Assembly: GCA_026119935.1 (NCBI GenBank)
Contig: JALRMH010000073.1
Span: 59,737-123,736 of the forward strand
Direction: 5' to 3'
DNA from: Endothia cerciana
Lineage: Eukaryota; Ascomycota; Sordariomycetes; Diaporthales; Cryphonectriaceae
DNA length: 64,000 bases
The notes below the pieces were generated by a model. It was not told where the DNA came from and made no database searches. It saw only the letters and a program-made list of their open reading frames with translations. A program made the translations under genes and the position numbers. Below are positions 46,101-58,142 of this stretch, in pieces (within the stretch, counting starts at the first letter, position 1; each line of letters starts with the position of its first letter).

Positions 46101-49100
46101 CACCTGTTCATACCCCTTTCGTCTCTGTGCTTCCAGGCGAGCGCCGCGTGTCTTAGACGACAGGTTCCCTCGTATCGTGAGGACGGATGGTCTCTTCAGC
46201 GTTACATTCTTGCTGCATCCGAGATTTAACATCGGGTCACCGCCATCGCCCGTCCTTATCTCAATGTGACTTCGTGTGATGTTGCCCCGGGGATATGTGC
46301 TCGGCAGACCCGCCAGGCCTTTAGGCCTTTGGGCCAAGGTAATACGCTAAAGTAGTTTTCGTCGTCCACGATAATGTTTGACAGGATGCACAGCAGGCTT
46401 GACAACCCGTCGGTCCGGTCCTCCGACCGTCCAGACAACTGCTGGGAGAAGCAATGACTTGGGAGGTCAGGCTCCTGTTTTCCAGCGACGTGATTGTGTG
46501 AATGAATCCATCGGCTCTCGCGAAGAGAAACTTGTGCAGAATCGTATGACATGGCCTCCCTTCCGTGTACGGGGATGGTACAAGCCGGAGCTGGTCGACT
46601 GCGGTTCTAAGAACACACAGTGGTGGTACTTGCTACCGACAGCATGCGAGTGTCGGTGGCACTGATCCTGTCAGACCACCTAATATGATGCCTGTAAATG
46701 TCCCCGCACAGGGGGATCGCCATCACACCTGAGGCCCGCCCTAGATGTACCTATCAAGATCTGGATGGGTTGGCGTCAGGCGTCACCGTCGTGCGACACA
46801 CCGGCCAACACCAGGGTGTTGTCGAAGTTTGGCTCGGTCACCGGCAGGTCTCCCTGGTGTACTTACATGCTCGAACCTGCGACCACTCGAGATGAGCTGC
46901 TGCACGCGGACGGGCTCGGCTACGCAACCTACCTCCGCGGACCCAGGCTGCCAGGTGATGGCGTGGCCGTCCCTCAGGCTTCGTTTCCTGATACCTGCAC
47001 CATGCTATGGCCCGGCCGCCCATGCAGTCGGCCACCCCACGCTAGAGCGCAACGGCTCTCCCTCAGTCGCCGTGACGAGCCGTGTGGCAGACCTGTGCGT
47101 CTCGAGACAAGGGTGTCCGAATGGCGTTGACGGTGACAGGTGACGCGGTGTGGTAGTGTGGCAGGAATGACCCTGGAACCGGAGCAAGGGACTGTTGAGC
47201 AGCCTGCACTCGCTTGTCCTCTTTTGTGCAGCCTGTTCCGCCTATCGAACGTGCTGAGCGAGCCCTCAAACAGTATGCTAACCTCGAAACCGGACAGCGT
47301 AGTCGAAGCCGAGTGATGCTGAACACCCCCCACCTGTATCCGCCCTCGCTGGGAACCTCTTTTTACAGTCAGAAGGTTGGGGCCAGCGACGTGAGCATGA
47401 GCGCCGAGCCTACTTTATATGGTCAACACCGGGCTAAGCAGCTGGTACTCATCCGGGAGCAGCGTTTCGACTGCGAGGACTTCTGTAATCGCCGACGAGG
47501 TTGAGGGGCATCAACAACTGCTTGGGAACCTGTGCTGTTGTCTTTCCGTTTCGCTTAGACACGGGACTGAGCCTTCCACCCAGGGCTATTTTCAGTACCA
47601 TCTTCCCCTTCTGCTTAGGCTTCCAAGGTTGCGAAAGTAATATATACCCCCCCGGGGCCAGGGTGCCCACCGCCAATCTGGCTAGCGCCTGTCTTCCGTC
47701 GATCACGATATGCACCTTCACGTCAAGTCCACAAAAAAGTAGTGACAAGGTCGACATGTAACATGAACCCTGCAGGTCGTCGACCCGCGAGCCCGGTTTA
47801 CGACCCGCCCTGGTCCACCCCCCTCCACCCCCCTCAGAGACTCCAGTCTCCCTAGTCCTAGACAGCAGGTGACCAGTGGGAAGAGCTAATGCAGCGGCGC
47901 ATGTCCTCAGGGTCCTGAGTGCCGGACCATGCCACCGAGAGGGCGATCCTTGATCTCCGGTGCAGCGGAAGAATCCCTACTGGCTGGCTTCCTGGCGCAT
48001 ACACCAGGTGCACGTTCTCGGGTGTCATGCAGGCGAGAGTTATAGGGAAGGCCTAAAAGATCACAACAGTCTCCGTTGCGTCAGCTTGCCAGGCCGGCCC
48101 CACCGGGAGCATGCACTCACCATCACACCTGGGCCCCCGGGCCGGTGGGGGGATCACGTTGCAGCAGCCGTCATCGCGGCCTCCCTGGGCCCCCTGCCAA
48201 TGCATGGCATAGCTCTTTCAATAGAGGCGAGACATCATCTGCCAGGTATATTGCAGTAGATTGAGATTGAGCGGGGTGCTCTGTTTTCTGTGAGAGTCTC
48301 AAGGAGAGATCTCGATGCTTCAAGCCAATCGCAAGCTAGCTATATGGGGAGTCACTCGCAGTGCACAGATGAGGGCGGTCGAGACGGTCCCATTCCTGAT
48401 GTCACGAAAGATAGCCACCCTGCTCCTCACCACTTTTATTTGTCATTTATAAACTTACAGCACGTACAAGATAAGTGACCCAGCTAATAGGAGTACCATA
48501 GACTGGTGATAACACAAGTTGCGGTTTTACAAGAGACGGACCGTGAATGTCGCTCAGCTTGTGAGTGGAGTTCTGTGGATCGTGGCTTGTGGTTGATCAC
48601 GTACAGCCCGTCCCATTGCCATGTTGCCTTGCAAGACTTTCAGCACTGCCACTGGCTGTTCTCCCTTCTTTTCCTTTCTTTCTTCTTCTCCCCTCCCCTC
48701 CCCCCCGGAGGCCCGGCTCGTCGTCCCAGCGTATCCCGCGCCTGATCCTTGTGCGATGACAACCAAAGATCCTATGAATAACTTGGGAAGATCAACGGCA
48801 GCCTAAAATCTGAGCGCGTGCTGAATTCCCGACCTGAAGGGCGGGGAAGATGCAAGCTTGGTCGAGACTCCGTTCATGGCCTGGAAAGGACATGTCTCTC
48901 GCACTATTCGAGCCCAGCCCTCTGTATCTTTCAAGGCTCGATTGCACAGCGTTGGTGTCAGACGCCGGTCCACTTGAATTCCACCGCAGCAAGTCCAGAC
49001 TAACTGAGCTCGACAGCTTTTCCCAGAGGACAATCACCCGGCCTGCCTCAGTGTTGTATGCGTCGTCCGCCTTGCTTTTGAGAAGGTACAGACACCCTAT

Positions 49101-51824
49101 TAGTCTTACACCTTAGTAAGATGATCCGTCGGCATAATACCAAATCAATAGTTCCTGCACATGATGACATCGTATTGGACAACTTGACAGCGAACTAAAA
49201 GTCCAGCCCTTATGTACATGAGAGTGAGTACGACACGCTATGTTCACACCCACCTGTGGTATCGGATGCCAATCTGTATGCCACTAGTCCCCAGCCACTT
49301 TGGCACACTCGATCGCAACTGGCTGTGACGTGCATAAGTGCTGGGTTGGGGAAGGGGATGGGTTGATGATCTATCCCACCTCAAATACTCCGCGGAACTT
49401 TGAACCGAGAGCCAAGAGGAGCCGAACCCCGGCAGTACCTATCCTCATATCCCTGTTATGCGGCCCGACGGCTCGGCACGGCGCTAGGCGCACAGGCTTG
49501 GGGAGAGATAGCGCGCCTAGATCCCTGTATGATAATGCCACCCCCCTGCAAAGACCCATCAGCCCTCTTCTCCCTCAGGACATCTTCCAACGTCAACAAA
49601 CGGACCATCCATTAGTACTTACCCAAAGACAGATGCGGGCAGTATCGAGTAAAGAGTTGCCAGAATACCTGATTTTGGGACCCTGGCATCTCGGTCGTAC
49701 GCGGTGGTTACGCCAGAGGAGAACCGCCCCCCCCCCCCCCAAAAGCGCTACGAAGACCTACCTCGTCCTGGTCTAAAGAGGAGTAAATATTGCCATAGCC
49801 TACCAATACCTGCAGTCGGCGGTTGCCGTGCAGATTGAAGACTCGCTGCATGCTAAGATGCATACTAAGGGATTGTTATCATTGTCTGGTTGGGCTCAAG
49901 AATAAGTCACTCCTTAATCGTGCCGGCATCCGCCTTCTTCTGATGATTAGCAGAGGTTCGCACGCAACCGTGCATGAACAGGCGGGGCTGACAACCAATG
50001 GCCTGGCCTGAACGCTCCGAGAGATCTTTAGTGTGGTCTCACGGATCCGGCCTCGGGGGATATATGCTTCTGTGACGGTGATCAGATCTGCAATTGTACG
50101 GGCGCAAAGGTTATGTAGACAGCGAGAGGGGACGAGAAGGGAAGGAAGGGGCACACGGCTGGTTCTCTCGTGAGCATGGGAAGGCCAGGGCCAGAACCTG
50201 CGGGGAGTGCGCCGATGACGGTCTCGAACAGTCAGGCGGGCGGCGCATCCGAATTCAGGGCAAACAATATCATGCATGTTCCGCGGTCTGGACCAACATC
50301 GCCAGCATGATGTGATAACTCATTCTCGTGAGCCTCGAAATCGATATTGTAACCTTCTCACCTGTGCCAACCGTTGCTCCATGCCAGATCCTGCACTGGA
50401 GTGGATGAGTCCAGGATAATACCTATGCAGTACCAAGATTTCGGCGGACAAGCCCTGGCAGTCTCCTGGCGGCACTCCCTCGGACTTGGCAACATTGGTT
50501 TGGGGTTGTCCATCAAGGCTGGGTTCACTGGGAAACTCTAGTCCGCTGAATGGGTAGCGGAGGCCGTGGCGTTTGGCTCGTCACCCGATGCTCATCTTGC
50601 GCTATGCAGGTGTTTTGGCGTGTATCCGGGTGGGGAGGATACAGTCCAGGGATCAGCAGAGTTGAGATTTGGCATCGACGTATACGAGATGTCCATCAAC
50701 CATTGAGGTATTAGGATCTAAGTATTACAGATCTTGATCCGTTTTTGTCTAGAATCTGCTGATCATGTCTCCGGAGATAGAGAGGTGCTCTGACCACCGG
50801 ATCTGAAAAAGAGTATCATCAGGCATGCGGACTGTACGAGCCACTCTATGGGCGAGACCCGTCTCCCTCGACGGACCTCAACCGAAAGAAGACTTCTCAG
50901 CGCCGGATCATGTCGCAGCGCTAAACACAGAGATAGACTATGCAGCCATGCAGATCGGAACACGAGCTTCCCATGGCGCCTTCGCATGTACTTCATTCAC
51001 CTCACAGGCAATGGCATATCGACACCTTGCAGCAAGCAAGACGTAATAGTCAAGTCCACGTCCTATGACCTGGTGGGGGCTGTCAACTCGTATCCGCACA
51101 TTTCTTCGTCAGTTACCAGGTAACACAGGACTGCGGCAAGTAAGAAGTCTTGCCATTGGGCACTGGCTATGCCTAGGTCATCATTATCATCACGTTTCCC
51201 GACCGACACCCGGCCCCCCGTTCCTAGAGCCACACATGTTCTCTCCTGAGGGGCTTCGGCATCCACGATCGTCCAATACGGTGTCAGAAGCCCGCACATC
51301 CGGCAGAAGAAAGAAAGAAAAGAAAGAAAAGAAAGAAAGAGAAGAAAGAAAGACCAGCGATCGACCGGTGACCAAGCAAGTACGCACTGCGCCCACGAAA
51401 AAGAGGCGGCCCATCAAACCCCGGCCACAGTATTTGTGCCCCACACACACCACATGCACGACCCATGTCTGCCTTGTTTCCTTATTTGACATGTCAGTTG
51501 CAGCCCGGATCGCATTCCGCCCATGAGCCCGGTTCAGCCGCTTGCGCGCTAGCATCTGCAGCTAGATGTGACGACTCGGCGTCAAGTCCTCGATGTCGGC
51601 GCTGGTCGAAGTCCTGCACACCTTCGTCCTGACGACAAGGCGTGTGTAAGTCGACAGTTCACCTTGTGGCCTGCATGCTGCCCAAAACTTCGAGAAAGAA
51701 AAACAAAAAAACCAAAAAAAAACCAAAAAAAAAAAACACACATCCTGGAGCGCCTTGACGTTCCGCGGGTGACAATAGATTGCGAGGAGAGAATGAACCA
51801 ATACAAAGCGAATTTCAAATCAAA
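43159..51824. other. 8.7-kb gene-poor region
   Basis: No reading frame longer than about 160 codons and none with recognisable domains, splice patterns or sustained codon bias. Base composition is mixed and not obviously AT-rich, so there is no clear sign of RIP-degraded repeats. No terminal inverted repeats or LTRs were recognised. Landmarks are a C14 run at 49727-49740, the GAAA repeat at 51306-51352 and an A-rich stretch at 51690-51737. Small or non-coding genes cannot be excluded. Confidence 0.5.
51306..51352. repeat. (GAAA)n polypurine repeat
   Basis: About 47 nt made only of G and A, mostly GAAA units with GAAAA and GA interruptions. It lies roughly 470 nt beyond the 3' end of the forkhead gene. 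Confidence 0.9.
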
Positions 51825-54002
51825 TCACTGCTCCTCCATGTCCTTCATCATCATCGTCATCATCATCATCGTATCTCCATCCGGCAACAGGCTCTCCTCA
51901 TCCAGGAATAGCGGAGGCTGAGGGGCCCCCTCACCAGGCTCGTAGACGGCCGTGACATCTACCATTGTGTAGTCGGATTGAATATCACCCTGGCCGTGAC
52001 CGCCGCCCATTGACGCAAGAGTCTGATAACTGAAGGGATTGCACACCTCGGGCAAGGGATTCTGATACTTGCCGCCCATGAGATCCAGTTGGTGCAGCAC
52101 TGACTCCGGCGTCATAGGCTCCATGTTGTCGTTGGCAGTATTCGGCGTCCAAGACCGCTTGATGCGGGCGTCGCTGCCAACTTCCTGGACTTCGAGGTAG
52201 TTAATACCAAAGTGTCTTCCGACCTGGCCGTAGCCCTGCTCCATGGGCTCAGTGGTGCTGCCAGAACCGGGCGTGAAAGGCGACGAGGCCAGGTGCGCTG
52301 GCGTGCAGCCAGGGGGGGAGAGCCCGCCGTCAGGACTGGGGAGAACAGTGTAATGCATGGGCATGCCGTGGTGAAGTTGAGCTATCGTCACCGCCGTCTT
52401 GGCCTGCTGCCCCTCAAGCATCCGCCGGTTCTGCGCGGTCATATGCCCACCCTTGCGGCCCGCGGACACACGGGCATGCGAGTACGCGCGGCCGTGGCGG
52501 CCAGCACCATGCCTCGGGCTCTTCAAGTAGCGCCGGGCCCCGCGAGACCGGCTGCCGCTGTTGCCCTTGCGGTAACGCGTCGTGCTCTCCACGCCTCCCC
52601 AGAATTCGGGCTGGAGGCACCACTCTGTGGATTTCCTGCCTTCGAGGCCCGCCGCGGCAGCGCTGAACGAGAGGCTGCCGTCGCTCTTGCGGGTGGCGGC
52701 CTTGGGGTTGCACTTGATGAAAGCCTATACATGGAGGGAAAACTCAGAGTCAGTCCGACAAGCCCAGCCAGCTTTAGTGAGGGGGGGAGGAATTTGGGGA
52801 GGGGGGTGAAATACTATGTTCATGCTCAGATTGTGCCGGATGCTGTTCTGCCAGCCTTTACCCCCGCCCTTTGCCTTCTCTGTGTTCTCTCGGAACCACT
52901 GGTAGATCTCCTGCAGGTTCATGGACTTGTTGGGCCGCGACATGAATGCCTTATAGATGAGCTGGGCGTACGGCTCGTCAACCTTAGTCCTCGTATGCTC
53001 GGTCGGCGATGGCGAACAGGCCAGGATGCCATCGGGTGACCAGACTCCGCCGTTGTATCCGTCCATGTCTCTGTCTGTGCCGGCCTCTGGCAGGGAAATG
53101 TCAACGTTTGTGTCCTGGAACAAGGTGTGGGGAACTCTCGACGCAAATGCGAGACTTGTGCTGCACGGGGACAAGCTTGTGCCTGGGGGACCACCAGATG
53201 TGGTGTAGTCCTGGAATGGAGGATTTGTAGAGACGAAGTCGAGATGATTAGCAACGGTCGTGTCCAAGTGTTCCTTAAGCTCACCAATGGGCAGAACGTA
53301 AGACGTAGAGTTGCTAGACTGGGTGTCTTCGGTGTCTTTGGTTCTGACAGGAAAGAGAAGATCCTGGGAGTAGAAGGACTGCTGTTCAGGAGACAAGGCG
53401 GGGGTATTTATACCCTTCCAGCCTGCAGGTTGTAGTATGTCCTGAGAGCTTCCTGGCCAGCTGTGCAGTGATAGTCCGCTGCTCTCGAAGCCGCTGAGCC
53501 TGTGGGCGAAGTCTGATGGCTGGGAGGGGCAAGCAGGTGGTAGACTACTGCAAGCCGTGCCTAGGGAAATGGAATACGCATCGTTTCTCTCTGAGCCATC
53601 ATATTTGCTTAGCCGCATGCTCTCTAGACGCTGCTGAAGGACCCCCGGGCAGTACTTTCGGTCCTGGCCATGGCCTGGCGGCGCCAGACCCGCATGGATA
53701 GTGCCCACACCATCATGCTGAGATCCGTCCAGACCGTATCTGGGGCCCCGTGGCGAGTCTGGCCCGTAATCCGAAGCGAGCGTCTCAACTCTCCCTGGCG
53801 AGGCCGCAGCAGGTGAAATGGAATAGGCGTCCAGAGTGTTGACCTGGTCATCTGTCATAGCCGGAGACGATGCTTGCGTCGTGCAAGGAGAACAGCCTCG
53901 CTGCGGTTGTTTCGGATGATCATCGACTGTCTGAGGGTGCCGACCAGGTGAGACGGCGGGAGATGTCAAGACTGGCAGGCTGTGGAAAGCGTTGTGAGCC
54001 AT
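51825..54002 (-). CDS. Forkhead-domain transcription factor
   Basis: Nuclear DNA-binding regulator. Predicted exons are 54002-52815 and 52724-51825 (695 residues). The start ATG at 54002 (GTCATGGCT) has a strong context; the longer open frame to 54059 begins with GTG. The first 340 residues are Ser/Pro/Gly-rich and unstructured. The forkhead domain starts at about 341 (DEPYAQLIYKAFMSRPNKSM) and contains the recognition helix GKGWQNSIRHNLSMN. The 90-nt intron falls directly after this helix, and the second exon resumes with AFIKCNP, KSTEWCLQPE and the basic wing STTRYRKGN. No FHA domain is present, so it is not the Fkh1/Fkh2 cell-cycle type. The C-terminus ends in a Met-rich, acidic run encoded by a CAT/ATG repeat. 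Target genes are unknown. Confidence 0.93.
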
Positions 54003-56374
54003 GACTGTTCTCGGATGCACGGTGACAATGCCGTAGAGGCGGTAGCGATGTGAGGGCACGATGCGTGATGTCTCTGATCTCGGATATTAAACAATGGCTA
54101 TTGAGCAGTCTGCCACTGGTTCTGTATGCAGGAGGTTCGCTAGGTAGATGGGGCCTTGGAGATGCAACTTTAGTGCGAGCAAGTCAAAAAATGAGATCAA
54201 ACCTCAGATGACTCTAGACCGGGAGAATTTGCTTGTTTGGACGCTTGTTTTCGATGAGCGGCGGGACAGAAGGAGGCCCATAGAAGTTTGACCGTCTTTT
54301 CTAGTGCCTCTCTGCTGCAGAAGAGTAGAGACCCATGGATGAACTGTCGGTGTCAACTGAGAACGGCCTTCTGTTCGTGGCCTGGCAACCTCCCGCAGGT
54401 AGCAGGTACATAGCAATATACATCTGTAGGACGGCTGGGGCAAAGAGTTACAAATGCGGTCTAGACGTCCTACTAGACATCCAGATCACATCGGGCAGAT
54501 CGAACTGGTCTGGATGCCTACCTCCGCGGCACTGACCAGGGTAGGGTAGCAGTGAGGTTGTGAGAGGGTGAACGTCAAAGGGGAGTACATCTATGAACTG
54601 AACGCAAGTGCGCACCTGATGAGTGCCAGCTCACAGTCCAAAGTGTTCCGCCAAAGCCCTGTGCTCCGCGGACTATGCCTCGCGGGGACCATGTGGGGCG
54701 CGCCTGGTATGGCCGTGTGCGCGCGAGCCGGATTACATGGAGAGCAATGCATGCTTGTGTGCTACAACTGGTCTATGCCGTGTTTTGCACTGCGAGTCAA
54801 GACGTGGGTGCTATGGAATAGCCACTGCGATATTAGCAACGGGTTCACGCGAGCGAAGGATGATATGCTCTGCCTGCCGTCGACGTAGATCGAGATCTAT
54901 GAACGCGGGGGTTCAGACTTGGTTCTGATGGGCTCGGGGAACCACCACCCTGCGTCTGGTAGACCCTGAGCAATCTCTGGGTTTAGGAACACGCCCAGAG
55001 GCCTACAGCCCTCCTTGACACCTGCCATGTGAATGGTGGCAGCCTCAAGGGCCGTTTGTTGGAGCCACTCGCACGCTTACGCAGGCAGCACAAAGTCAGG
55101 ACTACGTCAAGATAGTGGAGCGAAGTCTGAGAAGCGGGAGCCCGGCATTGAGGTCAACGGAGGCGTAAAGGACTGATCGGTCTGAAAGGTTGGGAGGGGC
55201 AGAAGTAGAGAAAGAAGTACAAAATCCGTGGCACAAACCAGAAGCGCGTGTAAGAAAGACGTGGGTACCATGCAGAGGAGGTGCGTGGAAAAGAGCTGGC
55301 ATGGCTATTGGTTTTGCAGGCCAGGTGGCAACCCCTGATATCTCTCCTGTTACGGTGTGCCAAAGGCAGACAGGGCCTGCAAGAGTATCTCTCCGAAATC
55401 CGAACATATTCGGCATCATTGGTTTTCATAGACGATACTTGCGGCCTGCGTTCTCATAGCATCTTCGGAGCGTCCTGGCAGTCACGGAGAGCTGCAGCAG
55501 ACTCTCGCCAACCAAGCGTGTGGATGGCATTGATTGGGTAGGGCCCACTGCAGGGCAACAAACGTTGGCCCTTCACCGGAACTTTGAATGACAAGGTGCA
55601 TGGGGCGAAATGATCTAGAAGACCTGTAGAAAATCCGTCACAGTCTTCCCATCCCGTCAGTGTCCAGGGTCCAGAGCGAGGGGGCCCGACAAGCGAGGGA
55701 ACAGAAAGGCGGCGCCGCTAGCACTTCTAGAATCTTCGCCAGCTCTTCGAGCGGGTCTACCTTTACAGTAACACAAGAATTTCTGGCCTCATAGATGCAG
55801 GCGGTGTCATCGTACCTGTGTATAGCGAAAGTAATGCTTCCTCTCCTCGAAATGTAGAGTTGGTGAGACGTCTTGAAGTCGACGAAAGCAGCAGGGCGGC
55901 AGCACATTATCTGCGTATCAGGCACCAAAGCCGGCATATTTCGGACCGGTCACACGAGCCCACTTGCCGGGCAAAATCCTGCCAGACTCGAGCGCAAGGG
56001 GCAGTGCGGACAGATCGGATTCTTGGCAGCGGCCAGGGCGAAGCCTCATGTACCGACATCGTATCACCACGGAAGAGCCTACCGCCTACAATCAGTTGCA
56101 ATGTATCATTCTGTAGCGGGAGCCCGCAATCCTTCGTATTCAGCGATGTGACTCTTCGAGAGTACACTGAGCTACCCAGGTTCAAGCCTGCGTGGGTATT
56201 GCAGCTGTCAGGGCCCAAGCCTGGTGCTAGCCCGGAAGGTGAACCTCATGCAGCTTAAATGAGGAGTTCTGGTTGCGCCGTACCTCTGACCGTACCACCC
56301 GACACGCAGAAATTGAGCATCCATTCAAAAGATGAGGTGCGGTGTCCACAGGAAGACGACTGACAGAGCGAGGA
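54003..56374. other. Intergenic region upstream of the forkhead gene
   Basis: About 2.4 kb containing the forkhead promoter and the 3' flank of cactin. All frames are short and unrecognised. No repeat or RNA gene was found. Confidence 0.5.
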
Positions 56375-58142
56375 TCATTTTCTGTAGTAAATCTGAGGCC
56401 ATGTCAGTACGAGTGTCACAGATGTGAGATTGTATGGCCTCCTCACCTTCTTGAACTGAAAATGTAATTGAAGGATGCCCTTTTTGTGGTCAGGTCAGCA
56501 GATGAACGAGAAAGCATCGATAGGGACAGGAGCAGAGGCCAGGTCGGGGATTGCATGGCCGGGTCCAGACCACAATCCCAGTGGCGTGTCTCAAGGTGCT
56601 TGCTGATGCACTTGCATGGCGCACACCACAGGAGACAGCTGCGTGGCGGAGCACAGTACGAGCAACAGGCCGTATGACTTGGATTTGAATTCTAGAGAAA
56701 CGAGGCGTATCAGAACTACGTACCTTGTCAAAGCTGCTCTTGAAGCCTCGTTCCCGTTTCGCGGAGTAATCCCACTCGCGGTCGACGATTCTGAAGGCGA
56801 TGTCCTCGTAAGGGGGCCCTGCAAGGAAGCGAATCAAGCAAGTATCCTCCTCACCAGCCGGTGCAAAGGACTCCCCTCTCCGACGCCCGCCCTCGCGAGT
56901 GATCTTGAAGGTTGGAGCTTTCGTCTTGTCAATCAGGTCAGGGTAGAAGATGTTGAACTTGTAGCCCTGGACCACCTTCGGGGGGGGATTGTCGTGGTCG
57001 TAGTGAGTCTGGTTGTACTTGTTCCATTCGTAACCCATCTGCACTCGGTTGAAGTATTGTGGTTTTCGTGGGCGGTATTTGTCGGCCCACTTTGGTTTCG
57101 GAGCGCTTGGTACTGTCTCCTCCGCCGTGAAAATCTCCTCGTTCTCGCTGATACCACGTGCGACCTCGCGCTCGTAGAGAGCCCGAGTCGCCTGTGAGAA
57201 ATCCTGTTCGCCAGTCGATGCGAAGCGCGCAGTTCCCGGCGGCAGGTTGATCGCGTCGGATGATGCAGCAGCAGAGGTCGGTGACGCCTGAGTCGGCTGC
57301 TGAGAAGTCTCACCCAGACTCTTGGCAGCTCCCAGACCGCTGTCTCCCGGAGATCCCAACGCCTCTGCTTTTGCTGGGTCGCTCCTCCTTAGCTCTTCAA
57401 GTCGGCTCTCCTTGATGGCATCGCATATCTTCCTCAGCCTTGCCTTCGCCTTGAACACCAACAAACTCTTCAGAAGCTGTTCCCAGTAATCCGTGTCAAT
57501 ATGCTCGTCCGACTGCAGTTTCGATTTGATCTGCTTCTCCAGTGCCTCGAGTTGTTCGAAAGTCTTGGGGCCGAGGATCTGGTCAATCTCGGAAGACACA
57601 GTGCTGACTGCGCGCCCCTCATGATCTAGCCCTGATAGCTTCTCTATTCGGTCCTTGCAGAGCACGAGCAGAGCCTTCCAATATTCACGATTCCTCTGAC
57701 TTGTCTCCAACGTGTTGAACGACGCTATGTCTGATTCCAGCCCTTTCAGCTCCGCTGCGTTGAGCCCTGGCACGACCCTCTCTGGCGAGGGCACATCAAT
57801 CTCGACATCGTTCTCATCATCGTCGAGAACGTCACGGTCGGGGTCGATGTAGCGCAGGCTGAACGCGAGGTAGTCGATGGGTCGTGCGCGGCCCTCACGG
57901 ACTCGAATGTCGGCCTTCTTCTTGGACTGCTTCAGCACGAACTTGTCCTCCTCGGCAACGAACCTCCTCTCTTGTTCGTCCTGGCTGAGGAATTTGGCAG
58001 CCTTGGCCGCCAGCTTCGGGGTGTCTGGTCGCGATGGCTTCGTGATTCGGACACTGGCGTCTCGTCGTGGCGCCGTAACGTCCCTCTCCTTCTGCCTGGG
58101 CGATTTCCACCCCTCGATCATCGCCTGTCTGTCGGGATTCAT
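56375..58142 (-). CDS. Cactin (spliceosome-associated protein)
   Basis: Conserved nuclear protein needed for accurate pre-mRNA splicing; fission yeast Cay1 and animal cactin are relatives. Predicted exons are 58142-56724, 56479-56447 and 56392-56375 (489 residues). The large first exon holds the helical middle domain (FLSQDEQERRFVAEEDKFVL to about residue 270), an acidic and Ser-rich linker, and most of the conserved C-terminal domain: KPKWADKYRPRKPQYFNRVQ, then GYEWNKYNQTHYD, then GPPYEDIAFRIVDREWDYS. The conserved last residues come from an 11-codon exon (GILQLHFQFKK) and a 6-codon exon (IYYRK plus stop), both with GT-AG boundaries in phase 0. Simple ORF reading instead runs past the first donor into unrelated sequence. 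The start at 58142 is the first Met that gives the fungal N-terminus. Confidence 0.94.
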
